Below, in pieces: positions 30,294 to 40,136 of a stretch of 64,000 nt of DNA. The stretch is from Branchiibius cervicis (lineage in GTDB: Bacteria; Actinomycetota; Actinomycetes; Actinomycetales; Dermatophilaceae), in assembly GCF_042661605.1 (NCBI RefSeq), contig NZ_JBHSWJ010000002.1:2728001-2792000 (forward strand), read 5' to 3'. Within the stretch, counting starts at the first letter, position 1, and the number at the start of each line of letters is the position of its first letter. The translations under genes were made by a program, and so were the position numbers. A model generated the notes under the pieces. It was not told where the DNA came from. It saw only the letters and a program-made list of their open reading frames with translations, and did no database searches.

Positions 30294-31253
30294 GTGTCAC
30301 GTCCTAACGGTCACCCGATCCCCTCGCCGTACGTCGAGCTGGACCGTGCGGCCTGGTCGCACTTGCGTGACGCGCACCCAATGAGCCTGGACGATCAGGA
30401 CGTACGCCGGCTGCGGGGTTTGGGTGAGCGCCTGGACATGGCCGAGGTCGAAGAGGTCTATTTGCCGTTATCGCGCTTGCTGAATTTCTACGTGGGCGCG
30501 ACCGCCGGGCTGCACAAGGTGACCAGCGACTTCCTGCGCGAGTCACCGGCGAAGGTGCCCTTCGTGATCGGCGTCGCCGGATCGGTCGCGGTCGGCAAAT
30601 CGACCACGGCCCGCATCCTGCAGGAGTTGCTGTCGCGGTGGCCGGACACGCCGTCGGTGTCGCTGATCACGACGGACGGGTTCCTGATGCCGAACGCGGA
30701 GCTGTCACGACGAGGGCTGTTGGACCGCAAGGGTTTTCCCGAGTCGTACGACCGGCGAGCGCTGATCAGGTTCGTCGCCGAAGTGAAGGCCGGCTCGCCG
30801 TCGGTGTCCGCGCCGGTCTACTCGCACCTGACCTACGACATCGTGCCCGGTTCGTTCGTCACCGTGGAGCGGCCCGACGTGCTGATCGTGGAGGGGCTGA
30901 ACGTGCTGCAACCCTCCCCCGCCGTGCCCGGCTCCCGCGGCGGAGCGATGGCGGTGTCGGACTACTTCGACTTCTCCGTCTACGTCGACGCGCACGAGAA
31001 CGACATCCAGCGCTGGTACGTCGACCGGTTCCTCTCCCTGCGCAAGACCGCCTTCGCCGACCCCCAGTCCTACTTCCACCGGTTCGCGTCCCTCTCGGAC
31101 GCCGAAGCCGTGCAGATCGCCGAGGGCATCTGGGACTCGATCAACGCCCCGAACCTGGCCGAGAACATTCTGCCCACCCGTGGCCGCGCCTCCCTGGTGT
31201 TGACGAAGGGTCCGGACCACGCCGTACGCCGGGTGCGCCTGCGCAAGCTCTGA
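30294..31253 (+). CDS. coaA: Type I pantothenate kinase
   Basis: 319 residues. First step of CoA synthesis, pantothenate to 4'-phosphopantothenate. Walker A GVAGSVAVGKSTTARIL near residue 97, then LITTDGFLMPNAELSRRG, the family signature RKGFPESYD, and VLIVEGLNVLQ. Starts at GTG 30294. Convergent with the higA gene. Confidence 0.96.
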   Translation: MSRPNGHPIPSPYVELDRAAWSHLRDAHPMSLDDQDVRRLRGLGERLDMAEVEEVYLPLSRLLNFYVGATAGLHKVTSDFLRESPAKVPFVIGVAGSVAVGKSTTARILQELLSRWPDTPSVSLITTDGFLMPNAELSRRGLLDRKGFPESYDRRALIRFVAEVKAGSPSVSAPVYSHLTYDIVPGSFVTVERPDVLIVEGLNVLQPSPAVPGSRGGAMAVSDYFDFSVYVDAHENDIQRWYVDRFLSLRKTAFADPQSYFHRFASLSDAEAVQIAEGIWDSINAPNLAENILPTRGRASLVLTKGPDHAVRRVRLRKL

Positions 31254-31276
31254 GCACCACACCTGACCGCAACGGA

Positions 31277-31573
31277 TCAGCTAGCGACCAGGGTGATGAC
31301 CTTGGCCAAGTCGTCGGCGTGCAGGTCGCGCTCGAGCTCCAGGTCGTAGTCGGTCTGGATGTTGATCCAGAAACGGTCGTCGACTCCTAGTGCCTTCGCC
31401 AGCCTCAGCGCCGTGTCGGTCGTGATGGCGCGCTTGCCCCGAACGATCTCACTGATCCGCGTCTGGGAGAGACCGGTCGCCTGAGCGAGGCGGTACTGCG
31501 TGATCCCGAGCGGTTCGAGGAACTCCGTCCGGAGAATCTCTCCAGGGGTGATCGGCTCGTGCGCCTTGGTCAT
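31277..31573 (-). CDS. higA: HigA-family antitoxin
   Basis: 98 residues. Helix-turn-helix of the HigA/XRE type: PITPGEILRTEFLEPLGITQ, then LAQATGLSQTRISEIVRGKR. Expected to neutralise HigB and repress the pair. It is intact, lies 20 bp after the higB stop, and ends 23 bp from coaA (convergent). The partner toxin is interrupted. Confidence 0.92.
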   Translation of the reverse strand: MTKAHEPITPGEILRTEFLEPLGITQYRLAQATGLSQTRISEIVRGKRAITTDTALRLAKALGVDDRFWINIQTDYDLELERDLHADDLAKVITLVAS

Positions 31574-31593
31574 CCGCTTTCCTCACCCTTTCT

Positions 31594-31875
31594 TCAGTGA
31601 TAGTCGGCGATCTCTACGTCTGTTGGGCCGCCGTCCGTCCAGCCGAAGCAGATCCGGTACTGGTCATTGATGCGGATCGAATACTGTCCAGCGCGCTTCC
31701 CAACGAGCTACTCGAGTCGGTTCCCCGGTGGCACCCGCAGACTGTTCAGCTCGGTAGCGGCGTTGAGGAGACGCAGCTTTTTCTGGGCGGCTCGCTGCAA
31801 CTCCGGCCCCAACGATCTGACGCGTACTCGGTTCCACACCTTCTCCGTCTCGGAGTCCTTGAAGGATTGGATCAC
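31594..31875 (-). pseudogene. higB: HigB toxin gene with an internal stop codon
   Basis: Reading the minus strand from GTG 31875 gives IQSFKDSETEKVWNRVRVRS, then ...LNSLRVPPGNRLE, a TAG at 31710-31708 (codon 56), then LVGKRAGQYSIRINDQYRIC and FGWTDGGPTDVEIADYH. The frame is otherwise intact over 94 codons, the full length of HigB. Family members usually read LEKL or LEAL at the stop, so a single substitution is enough. HigB is a ribosome-dependent mRNA endonuclease; the catalytic C-terminal part would be lost. Unlike the frameshifts in this window, this is a base substitution. Confidence 0.88.
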
Positions 31876-31900
31876 CAGATGCTACTAACGTTATACGTCA

Positions 31901-31917
31901 GTATCGCGAAACGATAC
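31901..31917 (-). promoter_or_regulatory. Inverted repeat upstream of higBA
   Basis: GTATCG-N5-CGATAC, 26 bp before the higB start. On the minus strand a TATAAC box follows it closely. Position and symmetry fit the HigA operator over the higBA promoter. Confidence 0.55.
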
Positions 31918-32036
31918 CGTGCCCGCAACCGACCAGGGGCGCAAGGCCCTCTCTCGATTCGCGGCGACCCGGCGGGCGACAGGCATGCCGTGACCGTATG
32001 CGTGACCACCGACAGGCAGCAGGCCGAGTGCGGGCC

Positions 32037-35000
32037 CTACGCGACGACCTTGGCCGCCTCGAAGTCGGCCGTGGGCATCGGCGTAGCCAGCCGCCAGGTG
32101 ATGGCCATCGGCCGCTCCCCCGGTGCGACACGTAGGTCGCCTGTCCGAGACATAGGTACGGCGCGCCCGCACCGAACTCGGAGACCTTGCGTTCGCGCAC
32201 GAATAGCACCACGCTCGAGCCGCGTTCGGCGTGGTGCACGTACCGCTGCCCGACCGGTGAGGCCAGCGACGTCGAGTTCTGCGACTCCCAGTGGAAGAGC
32301 TCCCGGTTGACCGCGTAGTCGTTGTACATCGTGGTCGGCGAATACTGCGCGTCCGACTTACGCAGCGTGACCAGGAACGCGTCGGTGTTCGCGGCCTTCG
32401 CGAAGAAGACCCCCGACTGGAACGACTTCGGTTTCAGCCCGTCCAGCTCGGCGTGGCCGAGCCCCGCCAGGATCTCCTCGCGGGTGTAGCGACCGTGCAC
32501 GCGAAGGGCCCTGCCGGCCAGCGCCGAGGTGACCCGTTGCGCGCCGGCCAGCCCGAGCTCGATGACGGACCGCAGGTCCTGGCGGGCGGCAGGTTCGCTG
32601 CGCAGGGCGGCCAGCGCCTCGTCGTACGTGCTGAACCCACCGCCGTCCGGCCAGAGGGAGAAGGTGAGCATCCGGCCGTACGCCTGCAGGTCAGCGTCCG
32701 CATCGCCGTACGCCGGGGCTTCGTCGCCGAGCCACGTCAGGTAGGCGGTGGCCCGGTCTGGGTCATCGACGTGCGTGAGGGCGCGAACTCGTTTGAGCAG
32801 TGCGGCTTCTCCTGGACCACCAGCAGGTACGTCGACTCCCACCTCGCGCCGTAGCCGCGCCCAGGAGCGGCCCTCCTTCACCACGTCAGACAGCTCGACC
32901 CCGGAGTCGTGCAGGAACTGACCCAGGCTGGAGGTGGGGTGGGCGCGCAACTCCGCCCGGATGTTGTCCCAGCGGGTGGCGACGTTGGCCCGGATGTTCT
33001 CCAGGACCGCGTCCTTGCTCGCGCGGTCGAGGACGATCTGCGTGCCGGCCGGCAGGAAGGGGAAGTCCGTCTCGACACCCTCGATCAATCCCGCTCGCGT
33101 GCTGCCCGTCATCGCAACGAGCCGGCGATCGAAGCGGAACTCCTTGCGGTGATGGCCAACGAAGTCCAGCGCCGTCAGCACCGGCTTGCCCTCCATCCGG
33201 CGCAACCCACGACCGAGTTGTTGCAGAAAGACCGTGGCGCTCTCGGTCGGACGCAGGAAGAGCACGGCGTCGATCTCCGGCACGTCGATGCCCTCGTTGA
33301 AGACATCGACAGTCATCAGTGCCTGCAAGCGGCCCTCGGCGAGCGCACGGACGCGATCACGGCGGTCGTCATCGCCGGTGGTGCCCACGACGGTTGCTGC
33401 GCTGATGCCGGCGCGGTTGAACTGGTCAGCCATGAACTGCGCATGCGCGACCGAGACACAGAAGCACAGCGCCTTCATGTGCCGCAGGTCGCCGATCTTG
33501 TCGTCAAGTGCTCTAAGCACCAGGGCCGCACGCGCATGGTTGCCGGTGTAGACCCGTTCGAGGTCAGCGGTGTCGTAGCCGCCGCGACTCCATTCGATCT
33601 GGCTGAGGTCGGTGCCATCGGCAATGCCGAAGTAGTGGAAGGGCGTCAGCAGGTCTGCGGCGAGGGCGTCCCACAGTCGCAGCTCGGCGGCAACGTGACC
33701 ATCGAAGTAGTCGCGCAGGTCTACTCCGTCGGCGCGCTCCGGCGTCGCGGTCAGGCCGAGCAGTTCAAGCGGGTTCAAGTGGTCGAGGATTGCGCGGTAC
33801 GTCGGCGCTTCGGCGTGGTGGAACTCGTCGATCACCACGACCTCGAACGCATCGGGCGGCAGGTTCGCTACGTCGTACGACGTCAAGGACTGCACCGAGG
33901 CGAATACGTGCTCCCAGCGCTCGGGTCGCGCGCCACCGACGTAGAGCTCACCGAAGTTCGGATCCTGCAGCACTTCGCGGTAGGTGCGCAGAGTCTGGGT
34001 CAAGATCTCCCGTCGGTGGGCCACGAAGAGCAAACGGGGCCGGCGCCCGAGGTCATGGCACAGCCCGCGGTAGTCCAGGGCGGCGATCACGGTCTTGCCG
34101 GTGCCGGTCGCGGCGACGACCAGATTGCGGTGCCGGTCGTGCACCTGCCGGGCCACCGCGAGCTCCTCGAGCATCTCCGCTTGGAACGGATAGGGCTGAA
34201 CTTCCAAGCCGGAGAGGGAGATGGTGACCCTGTCGTGTGTACGCCGCCCGGAGGCCTCCGCGAGCGCGTCGTCCAGTCGATCGCGATCACGGTCCGGTTC
34301 GTACGACTCGAAGGTCGGGTCAGCCCAGTAACTATCGAAGGTCGCGCGCGCCTTCTGCATGATGGTCGGCGTGGCGACGTTGGACAGGCGCACGTTCCAC
34401 TCGACGCCGTCGAGGAGCGCGGCCCGCGACAGGTTCGACGAGCCGACGTAGGCGGTGTCAAAGCCGCTGTCCCGCCGGAAGATCCACGACTTGGCGTGCA
34501 ATCGGGTGCGCTGCGCGTCGTACTGCACCTTGACCTGTGCGGAGAAGTCGCGCACCAGCCGGTCCAGAGCCGCACGCTCTGTGGCGCCCATGTACGTCGT
34601 GGTGATGATCCGCAGAGGCACACCGCGTTCCTCGACGAGCTTGAGTTCCGGCTCGAGCAGCCGGAGCCCGTACCACCTGACGAAGGCGATGATCGCGTCG
34701 ACCGCGTCCGCACTGGGTAACTCGTTGCGTAGCTCAGCGCCGACTCCGGGCTCGCCGTGCGCGTTAGTCAGCAGGGCCGCATCCGAGAGCGGAGTGACCG
34801 GGCGCCGTCCGTCGATCGGCAGGCGGCCCGGGCCCTCCGGCACGCTCAGAGAGAGCAGCTGCCGAGCGGCGCTGACCTCTTGTTGGGCGTCATCGATGGA
34901 TTCCACGATCCGGTTCACGATGGCGAGCCGCCGCGCCGGGTCACGCTCGCCAGCAAGGGCCCGTTGTACGACGTCCCGCACGTGCCGGCCCAGGACCTCG

Positions 35001-35134
35001 GCCTGGTCCGCGTCGTCGACGCTGCCGTACGCCGCGACCAGATCTGGGTGCATCGCGACCTTGGCCTCGAGCGAGCGAGTCGCCAGGGACTCATACAGCC
35101 CTACGGCCACCTCGTTGACTTCACCTGGGCTCAC
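32037..35134 (-). CDS. PLD-like nuclease / superfamily 2 helicase / DUF3427 protein (one-base frameshift near the end)
   Basis: About 1032 residues from GTG 35134 (VSPGEVNEVAVGLYESL). A phospholipase D-like domain (~100-270) with one HxK motif (LHAKSW) and GSSNLSRAALLDG; a superfamily 2 helicase (~310-720) with AATGTGKT (Walker A, ~342), DEFHH (Walker B, ~436), LTATPERADG and QQLGRGLRR (motif VI); then DUF3427 (~720-1030) with SPTTMYNDYAVNRELFHWES. The frame breaks at a C run, 32117-32121; adding one G on the minus strand restores the ending through DFEAAKVVA. The architecture is common in defence islands and mobile loci. Divergent from the DUF2075 gene. Confidence 0.9.
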
Positions 35135-35736
35135 GGTGGGAGCCTCCCATGCCAACGGACAAATCGTCGGCCAAGGTGTCCAAGTTTCGACCGTGCTTAA
35201 TCGATACCCCGGCGCCAAGACCTAGCTCGCCACACTGAACTTGGTGTCGTTGGGTCGTCCGAGAAGGCCCGCCTCGGCCTACACGTGCCATGGGCGAAGA
35301 CCAGGCGGCGAATCCCTCACGTTCATCGCACCAGCCGCCGATTGCCTGATTGCTCGAGAGTTAGAGCTCACTCGTCGCCGCCGCGAACCTCGACCAAGAG
35401 TTGCCCGGCGTCAACCAAGGTGTGCGCGTCCGCGCACAGAGCACCCTTGTCTGATCGGTGCTCCCCTCCGGGTAGCACCGACTTCGTGCACGCCACCTGC
35501 AGCACCGGGGTGCACCGTTGTCCACGGTGATCCGATGATCGTGCAGCGATGCGCACCGTTCGAAGCGCCGGCACGCGGTGCTTTCTACGAACACGACGCC
35601 GAGGGCTGCGCCGTGGTGTGGAGGCCCCGGCCAAGCGAAGCTAGAGTGCGGACAGTAATCGCGGCCCGACGGGCTTCCACTCCAGGACATGCCCCCACCC
35701 GCACGGAGTACTTCGTGCTGCCTGGGGACCTGTTCT
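35135..35736. other. 600-bp region without a recognisable gene
   Basis: Lies between the divergent helicase and DUF2075 genes. Open frames exist on both strands, the best being a minus-strand one at 35368-35634 ending in ALCADAHTLVDAGQLLVEV, but none resembles a known family or has a clear RBS. It probably holds both promoters and possibly the remains of a lost gene. Confidence 0.4.
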
Positions 35737-37611
35737 GTGACGCTGTACCGCACCACCGCCGAGGCTTTATCGGGTCACGAGGAATGGCTCGTGAAGCACT
35801 TGGCGGAGCAGATGACGATTACCACCGGGCACCGGCCTTCGCCTTCTGAACGTCACTCGTGGAGCCGGAGCATCCCAGCCCTTCGCGCCGACCTCATTTC
35901 AGCTGGTCTCGGTGGCGTCGAGATGCTCATCGAGTATCAACTCCCGTTGACCAGCAAACGCGCAGACGTCGTACTCGTCGGTCAGCACCTACGAACCGGT
36001 GGCCCGTCTTACGTCATCGTCGAGCTCAAACAGTGGAGTGACGCGACCACGTACGAGGGAGACCCCAACCTGGTCTCCATCGAGGCGTACGGACACCGAC
36101 CGGTTACCCACCCGCTGGAACAGGTCCGGCACTACCGGGAGTACCTCGTCGACTTCACGACGGTCCTAGCAGATCGCGCCGACTCGGTCAGCGGAGTCGC
36201 CTACCTGCACAACGCAACCGACTCGGGAGTCCGTGACCTCTTCCAGACGCCGGAAGATGAACACGGACGGCTGTTCACCGGCGAACGACGCGGAGCGTTC
36301 GTTGATTACCTGCGCACGCGGTTCGCACCTGACGCATCCGGAGCCGCGTTTGCGGACGAACTGATGCACAGCCGGATCGCTCCCTCGCGCCAACTCCTGA
36401 CCGTTGCCGCCGAAGAAGTGCAGCGACGGGAGATGTTCACTCTTCTTGACGAACAAGCCGACGCGTACAACTTCGTGCTCCACGCAGTGGAGCGAGCGAG
36501 GCGCGAGAACGTGAAGACCGCAGTGATCGTCACCGGCGGCCCGGGGAGCGGCAAGAGCGTCATCGCACTGTCGCTGTTGGGCGAACTTTCACGGCAGGGA
36601 CGCGCGGTACTTCACGCCACCGGATCTCGCTCGTTCACGCTGACGCTGCGGAAGGTGGCCGGCGCACGGTCGTCGTCGGTCAAGAAGATGTTCCAGTACT
36701 TCAATTCGTTCATGGGCGCGGAGGCCAACGACCTGGACGTTTTGATCCTTGACGAGGCACACCGTATTCGGGAGACGTCAGCCAACCGCTGGACCAAGGC
36801 CGCGTTCCGCACGGGCCGGCCCCAACTGGACGAGTTGTTCTCCGCCGCGCGAGTGCCCGTCTTTCTGCTCGACGAATTCCAGGTGGTGCGCCCCGGGGAA
36901 CAGGGCACCGTCGAAGACATCGAAAAGTACGCCGCCGAACACGGTATCCAGGTGCAGCGCATCGGGTTGGAGGACCAGTTCCGGTGCGGGGGCTCGGCGG
37001 CGTACGTCGAGTGGGTGCAGCGGCTGCTCGAACTCACCCCGGGAGGACCGACCGAGTGGGAAGGCGACGACCGGTTCGACGTCGAGGTGGTCGACTCCCC
37101 GTACGAGTTGGAGCACCTCATGCAGCGGCATCGCAACGAGGGTTTCGGAGCTCGGTTGTCGGCCGGGTACTGCTGGCCGTGGAGCGATCCCCGCCCCGAC
37201 GGCACGCTGGTGAACGATGTCGTGATCGGTGACTGGTCCCACCCGTGGAACCTCAAAGGCGAGAGGTCCGTCGGTGGTGCTCCGCCGGCAGCGCTGTGGG
37301 CCTCCGACGACGCCGGCTTCGGCCAGGTCGGATGCGTCTACACGGCCCAGGGTTTCGAGTACGACTTCGCTGGCGTCATCATCGGGCCGGACATGGTGCT
37401 GCGTGAGGGCCACTGGGTGACCGATCGCACCAAGAACCGCGACCCCGATTTCCGGAACACGAAAAGGGTCAGTGACGACGAGTTCGATCGGTTGGTCCGG
37501 AACGTTTACAAGGTGCTGCTGACCCGTGGCATGCAGGGTGTAGCGCTCTACTCGGCGGACCGGGAGACCCGCGAGACGCTGCGGCGCCTCGTTCATCCGC
37601 CATTGGCGTGA
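35737..37611 (+). CDS. Nuclease-helicase protein with DUF2075
   Basis: 624 residues from GTG 35737 (VTLYRTTAEALSGHEEW). The N-terminal ~200 residues look like a PD-(D/E)XK nuclease: VEMLIEYQLPLTSKRADVVL then YVIVELKQW, giving an E...D...ExK pattern (E96, K98). A P-loop helicase-like DUF2075 domain follows: VTGGPGSGKSVIALSL (~264), DVLILDEAHRIRE (Walker B, DEAH ~339), FLLDEFQVVRPGE, QFRCGGSAAYVEWV and CVYTAQGFEYDFAGVIIG near the C-terminus. The role in the cell is not established; such genes cluster with restriction and defence genes. Confidence 0.88.
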   Translation: MTLYRTTAEALSGHEEWLVKHLAEQMTITTGHRPSPSERHSWSRSIPALRADLISAGLGGVEMLIEYQLPLTSKRADVVLVGQHLRTGGPSYVIVELKQWSDATTYEGDPNLVSIEAYGHRPVTHPLEQVRHYREYLVDFTTVLADRADSVSGVAYLHNATDSGVRDLFQTPEDEHGRLFTGERRGAFVDYLRTRFAPDASGAAFADELMHSRIAPSRQLLTVAAEEVQRREMFTLLDEQADAYNFVLHAVERARRENVKTAVIVTGGPGSGKSVIALSLLGELSRQGRAVLHATGSRSFTLTLRKVAGARSSSVKKMFQYFNSFMGAEANDLDVLILDEAHRIRETSANRWTKAAFRTGRPQLDELFSAARVPVFLLDEFQVVRPGEQGTVEDIEKYAAEHGIQVQRIGLEDQFRCGGSAAYVEWVQRLLELTPGGPTEWEGDDRFDVEVVDSPYELEHLMQRHRNEGFGARLSAGYCWPWSDPRPDGTLVNDVVIGDWSHPWNLKGERSVGGAPPAALWASDDAGFGQVGCVYTAQGFEYDFAGVIIGPDMVLREGHWVTDRTKNRDPDFRNTKRVSDDEFDRLVRNVYKVLLTRGMQGVALYSADRETRETLRRLVHPPLA

Positions 37612-37653
37612 CGGTCCCTTCCCCAGCTTGATCAAACCGGAGAGGATGGCTCA

Positions 37654-38451
37654 GTGAGCCTCTACGACAAGCCGATTCGCTTCCTGCTCGCCGACATGCT
37701 CAACGACCTCGCCCTGACGGGCGACGACACGTTGACTGCGAGCGACGCCATCGAGTGGTTCCACGAGAACTACCCATTGGTTAAGCCGGGGAGCGTTCGT
37801 GCGCATCTCGCAAAGGCGGCCACGAATGATCCCGTTCGGCTGAACTACTCCCCTCATCGGGGCTCCGACGATCTACTCTTCAAGGTCGGGCCAGCGGTTT
37901 ACCGCAGGTACGACCCGAGCCGGGACCCGGCGCCAATACATGCGGCCACGGAAACGGCGGCGACCGAGGCGGAGGCACCGGACGAAGGGGCTGTCGATTC
38001 CAGCGATCCAGTGGGGTCATCCGAGTTTGCTTTGGAACGTGACCTCCAGAACTACCTCGCCGACAACCTGCATCTGATCGAGTCCGGCATGCGCATGTTC
38101 GACGATGAGGGTATGCGCGGCTTTGAGTACCCTGCCGGGGACGGGCGGCGGATTGACATCCTGGCGGTCGACGCTTCGGGAGGTTTCGTGGTGCTTGAAC
38201 TCAAAGTGTCAAAAGGTTACGACCGCGTCGTAGGGCAAATCCTGCGGTACATCAACTGGGTCCGAGCAGAGCTGGCCGATCCGGGCCAACCCGTGCGCGG
38301 AATCATCGTCTGTCGCAAGGTCTCCAACGACCTCCGGCTCGCCTGTGCCACCCTGCCTGACGTCGAACTATTTGAGTACGAGATGTCAGTATCTGTTAGG
38401 AAGGTAGAGCGTCTACACATTGATAACGCCGCGCTCTACGAGAAGCCGTAG
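37654..38451 (+). CDS. NucS-like (DUF91) endonuclease with N-terminal winged-helix-like domain
   Basis: 265 residues, GTG start with GGAGAGGA upstream. Residues 1-90 are a small helical/winged-helix-like domain (LLADMLNDLALTGDDTLTAS, then GPAVYRRYDP) of the kind found fused to nucleases. An acidic linker (~95-125) leads to a PD-(D/E)XK domain with RRIDILAVDASGGFVVLELK: catalytic D168, E182 and K184. Relation to mismatch-specific NucS is through the nuclease fold only; the N-terminus differs. 42 bp after the DUF2075 gene on the same strand, likely one operon. Confidence 0.87.
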   Translation: MSLYDKPIRFLLADMLNDLALTGDDTLTASDAIEWFHENYPLVKPGSVRAHLAKAATNDPVRLNYSPHRGSDDLLFKVGPAVYRRYDPSRDPAPIHAATETAATEAEAPDEGAVDSSDPVGSSEFALERDLQNYLADNLHLIESGMRMFDDEGMRGFEYPAGDGRRIDILAVDASGGFVVLELKVSKGYDRVVGQILRYINWVRAELADPGQPVRGIIVCRKVSNDLRLACATLPDVELFEYEMSVSVRKVERLHIDNAALYEKP

Positions 38452-38593
38452 CGGTCGCCCCGCTTCCGACATGGCCAATCTGACAAGGACCCACGACACA
38501 CCTGGCCGCCAGACCCGATCGCGCTTTACGAAACTAGCGGCCCCGGCGAAACACCTGCGGTCCGCGCTGATCTCTCAAGCAACAGGCTATTAC

Positions 38594-39112
38594 TTAATAA
38601 GCGTGATAGCCCTCGCGGCTGAGTGTAAATCCATGCGCACCACGGTTGCACTCGAGCTGCTTGATCGTGCTGGTGCAGATTGCATCTCCGACCGTAGTTG
38701 TCGAGTTTCGAGACAGAATCGGCTGGCCGGACTGAACCACGCGTCGCATTGCCGTGCACACCAAGTGTGCTCCGGTGGAGTCTAGGACAATAACGTGACC
38801 CCAATTCACAGGCGAGACGCAGTGTTTTGGCATTGCCGGTTTCTTATAGTATGCCGTATTTATATCGCACCTTAGGGACGAACCCTGAGCAGAGCAGAAG
38901 ATGTTGCGAGACGGCGTTGCAAACATACTTGTAGTGCGTGGCCTAAGTGGTGTGCTCGAGGCGGTGACTGCCCTGGCCGCAGCGCGGTGAACGAGGTTTA
39001 CCCCGACCGCCATTACGACCGCTACAACAATTAGGACAAGTGCTGAACCCCAACCCACCGCAACCAGCGAAGCGATTCTCGATGTGCTTTCGGGTGGCGG
39101 GCAATATTCCAC
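38594..39112 (-). CDS. DUF6636-like membrane-anchored protein
   Basis: 172 residues. One membrane segment at about 14-40 (SLVAVGWGSALVLIVVAVVM). The exported part matches the Cys-rich DUF6636 pattern: FATPSRNIFCSAQGSSLRCD, then CVSPVNWGHVIVL, VGDAICTSTIKQLECNRGAH and GFTLSREGYHAY. Six or more Cys could form disulfides. The DNA here is clearly poorer in GC than the surrounding genes, consistent with recent arrival. Function unknown. Convergent with the DUF91 gene. Confidence 0.72.
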   Translation of the reverse strand: MEYCPPPESTSRIASLVAVGWGSALVLIVVAVVMAVGVNLVHRAAARAVTASSTPLRPRTTSMFATPSRNIFCSAQGSSLRCDINTAYYKKPAMPKHCVSPVNWGHVIVLDSTGAHLVCTAMRRVVQSGQPILSRNSTTTVGDAICTSTIKQLECNRGAHGFTLSREGYHAY

Positions 39113-39251
39113 TCCGTGTGGAAACGATCCGGGCCGGTGTCGTGGTTGGGCCGAAATAACGTTGGCAACTCCGATACCGATTGTTGACCTGGTAACGTGG
39201 AATCGAGTATCGGCGGTTGCACGGTAACCGGCGCAGGCACTATGTGAGCCT

Positions 39252-39959
39252 TTACAGGGCCGCTGTCCCCGTTCCTCGCGACCTTCGATATCGACTTTTT
39301 TCTCGCGGGAACCTCATGGCTACTAGCGATTCGTGCGTGAATCCGGGAACATCAAGGAGTTCCAGAATTTCCAGCGCAGTAGCCGCGGTAATCTGAGCGC
39401 GCTCGTTCAGCCGATGAAAATAGCGCCGGAACGATCGACTGGCACGCGGGTGGGTCAACGTAGTGACCGATAGTAAGCCGCGCCTGCCTTCGTGGTAATC
39501 GTGGATCCCACCAGCAATTTCGACCGGAGCTCCCTTCGCGTACTGGGGTTTCACCAGTAGTACCAGCGCCCTGACGTAAAGGTCTGCAACCTCGAGCTTT
39601 TCGCGGAAGAGCTGACCGAGGTTAGTTGCATAGTTCTGGGCTTGGCCGAGTGGATTCAACGACCCGTCTTGGAGAAAGAGTTCCAGTTCAACGCCATCGC
39701 AAACCCACCGCCCATTACCTGGGGTTTCGATTGGTCCGCTTGGCATCCGGCCGTTGGCGCCTTCCTTTAGACCCTTGACCTCGATGACTACTATCCCGCC
39801 GGGTGAGATCACCAGGACGTCGCAATGACAGCCTGCAGGCATCGTCGGTTGCCAAAGCGCGATCCCTGCGGGGTCGCTCGGGCGCGTCCATCTTGCTAGT
39901 TGCTCGGCCACATCCTTTTCGCCAGCGAACTGAGACTCACCCACCCGGATCAGCAACAT
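39252..39959 (-). CDS. NERD-domain protein (nuclease-related)
   Basis: 235 residues. The N-terminal NERD domain has the PD-(D/E)XK-like core CHCDVLVISPGGIVVIEVKG, with D47, E60 and K62 placed as catalytic residues. VCDGVELELFLQDGSLNPLG and QAQNYATNLGQLF are also typical. No partner domain. Predicted cytosolic nuclease; target unknown. Divergent from the HNH gene. Confidence 0.82.
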   Translation of the reverse strand: MLLIRVGESQFAGEKDVAEQLARWTRPSDPAGIALWQPTMPAGCHCDVLVISPGGIVVIEVKGLKEGANGRMPSGPIETPGNGRWVCDGVELELFLQDGSLNPLGQAQNYATNLGQLFREKLEVADLYVRALVLLVKPQYAKGAPVEIAGGIHDYHEGRRGLLSVTTLTHPRASRSFRRYFHRLNERAQITAATALEILELLDVPGFTHESLVAMRFPREKSRYRRSRGTGTAAL

Positions 39960-40136
39960 GATCCGACACTAGCCACGACGACGGACAGGGTCAGGGCGTG
40001 CGCAACTCCCTTTGATCGCATTCCGGGGATTAAGCGCGGGCGATAGCGGATCGACCGGCGGGTTAGAGAAAGGACCCCGCCTCGACGCGCAAAGCTCTCA
40101 CCGACAAGGGCCGGCATGTGAACGGGGGACGAGGAC

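Noticed and set aside
31597..32310. Plus-strand open frame of 237 codons opposite higB
   Set aside because: The opposite strand spells a HigB toxin in one frame with one stop. The plus-strand product has no family likeness.
35361..35756. 131- and 88-codon minus-strand open frames upstream of the DUF2075 gene
   Set aside because: Cys- and Arg-rich translations with no family pattern and no RBS. They overlap the DUF2075 start.
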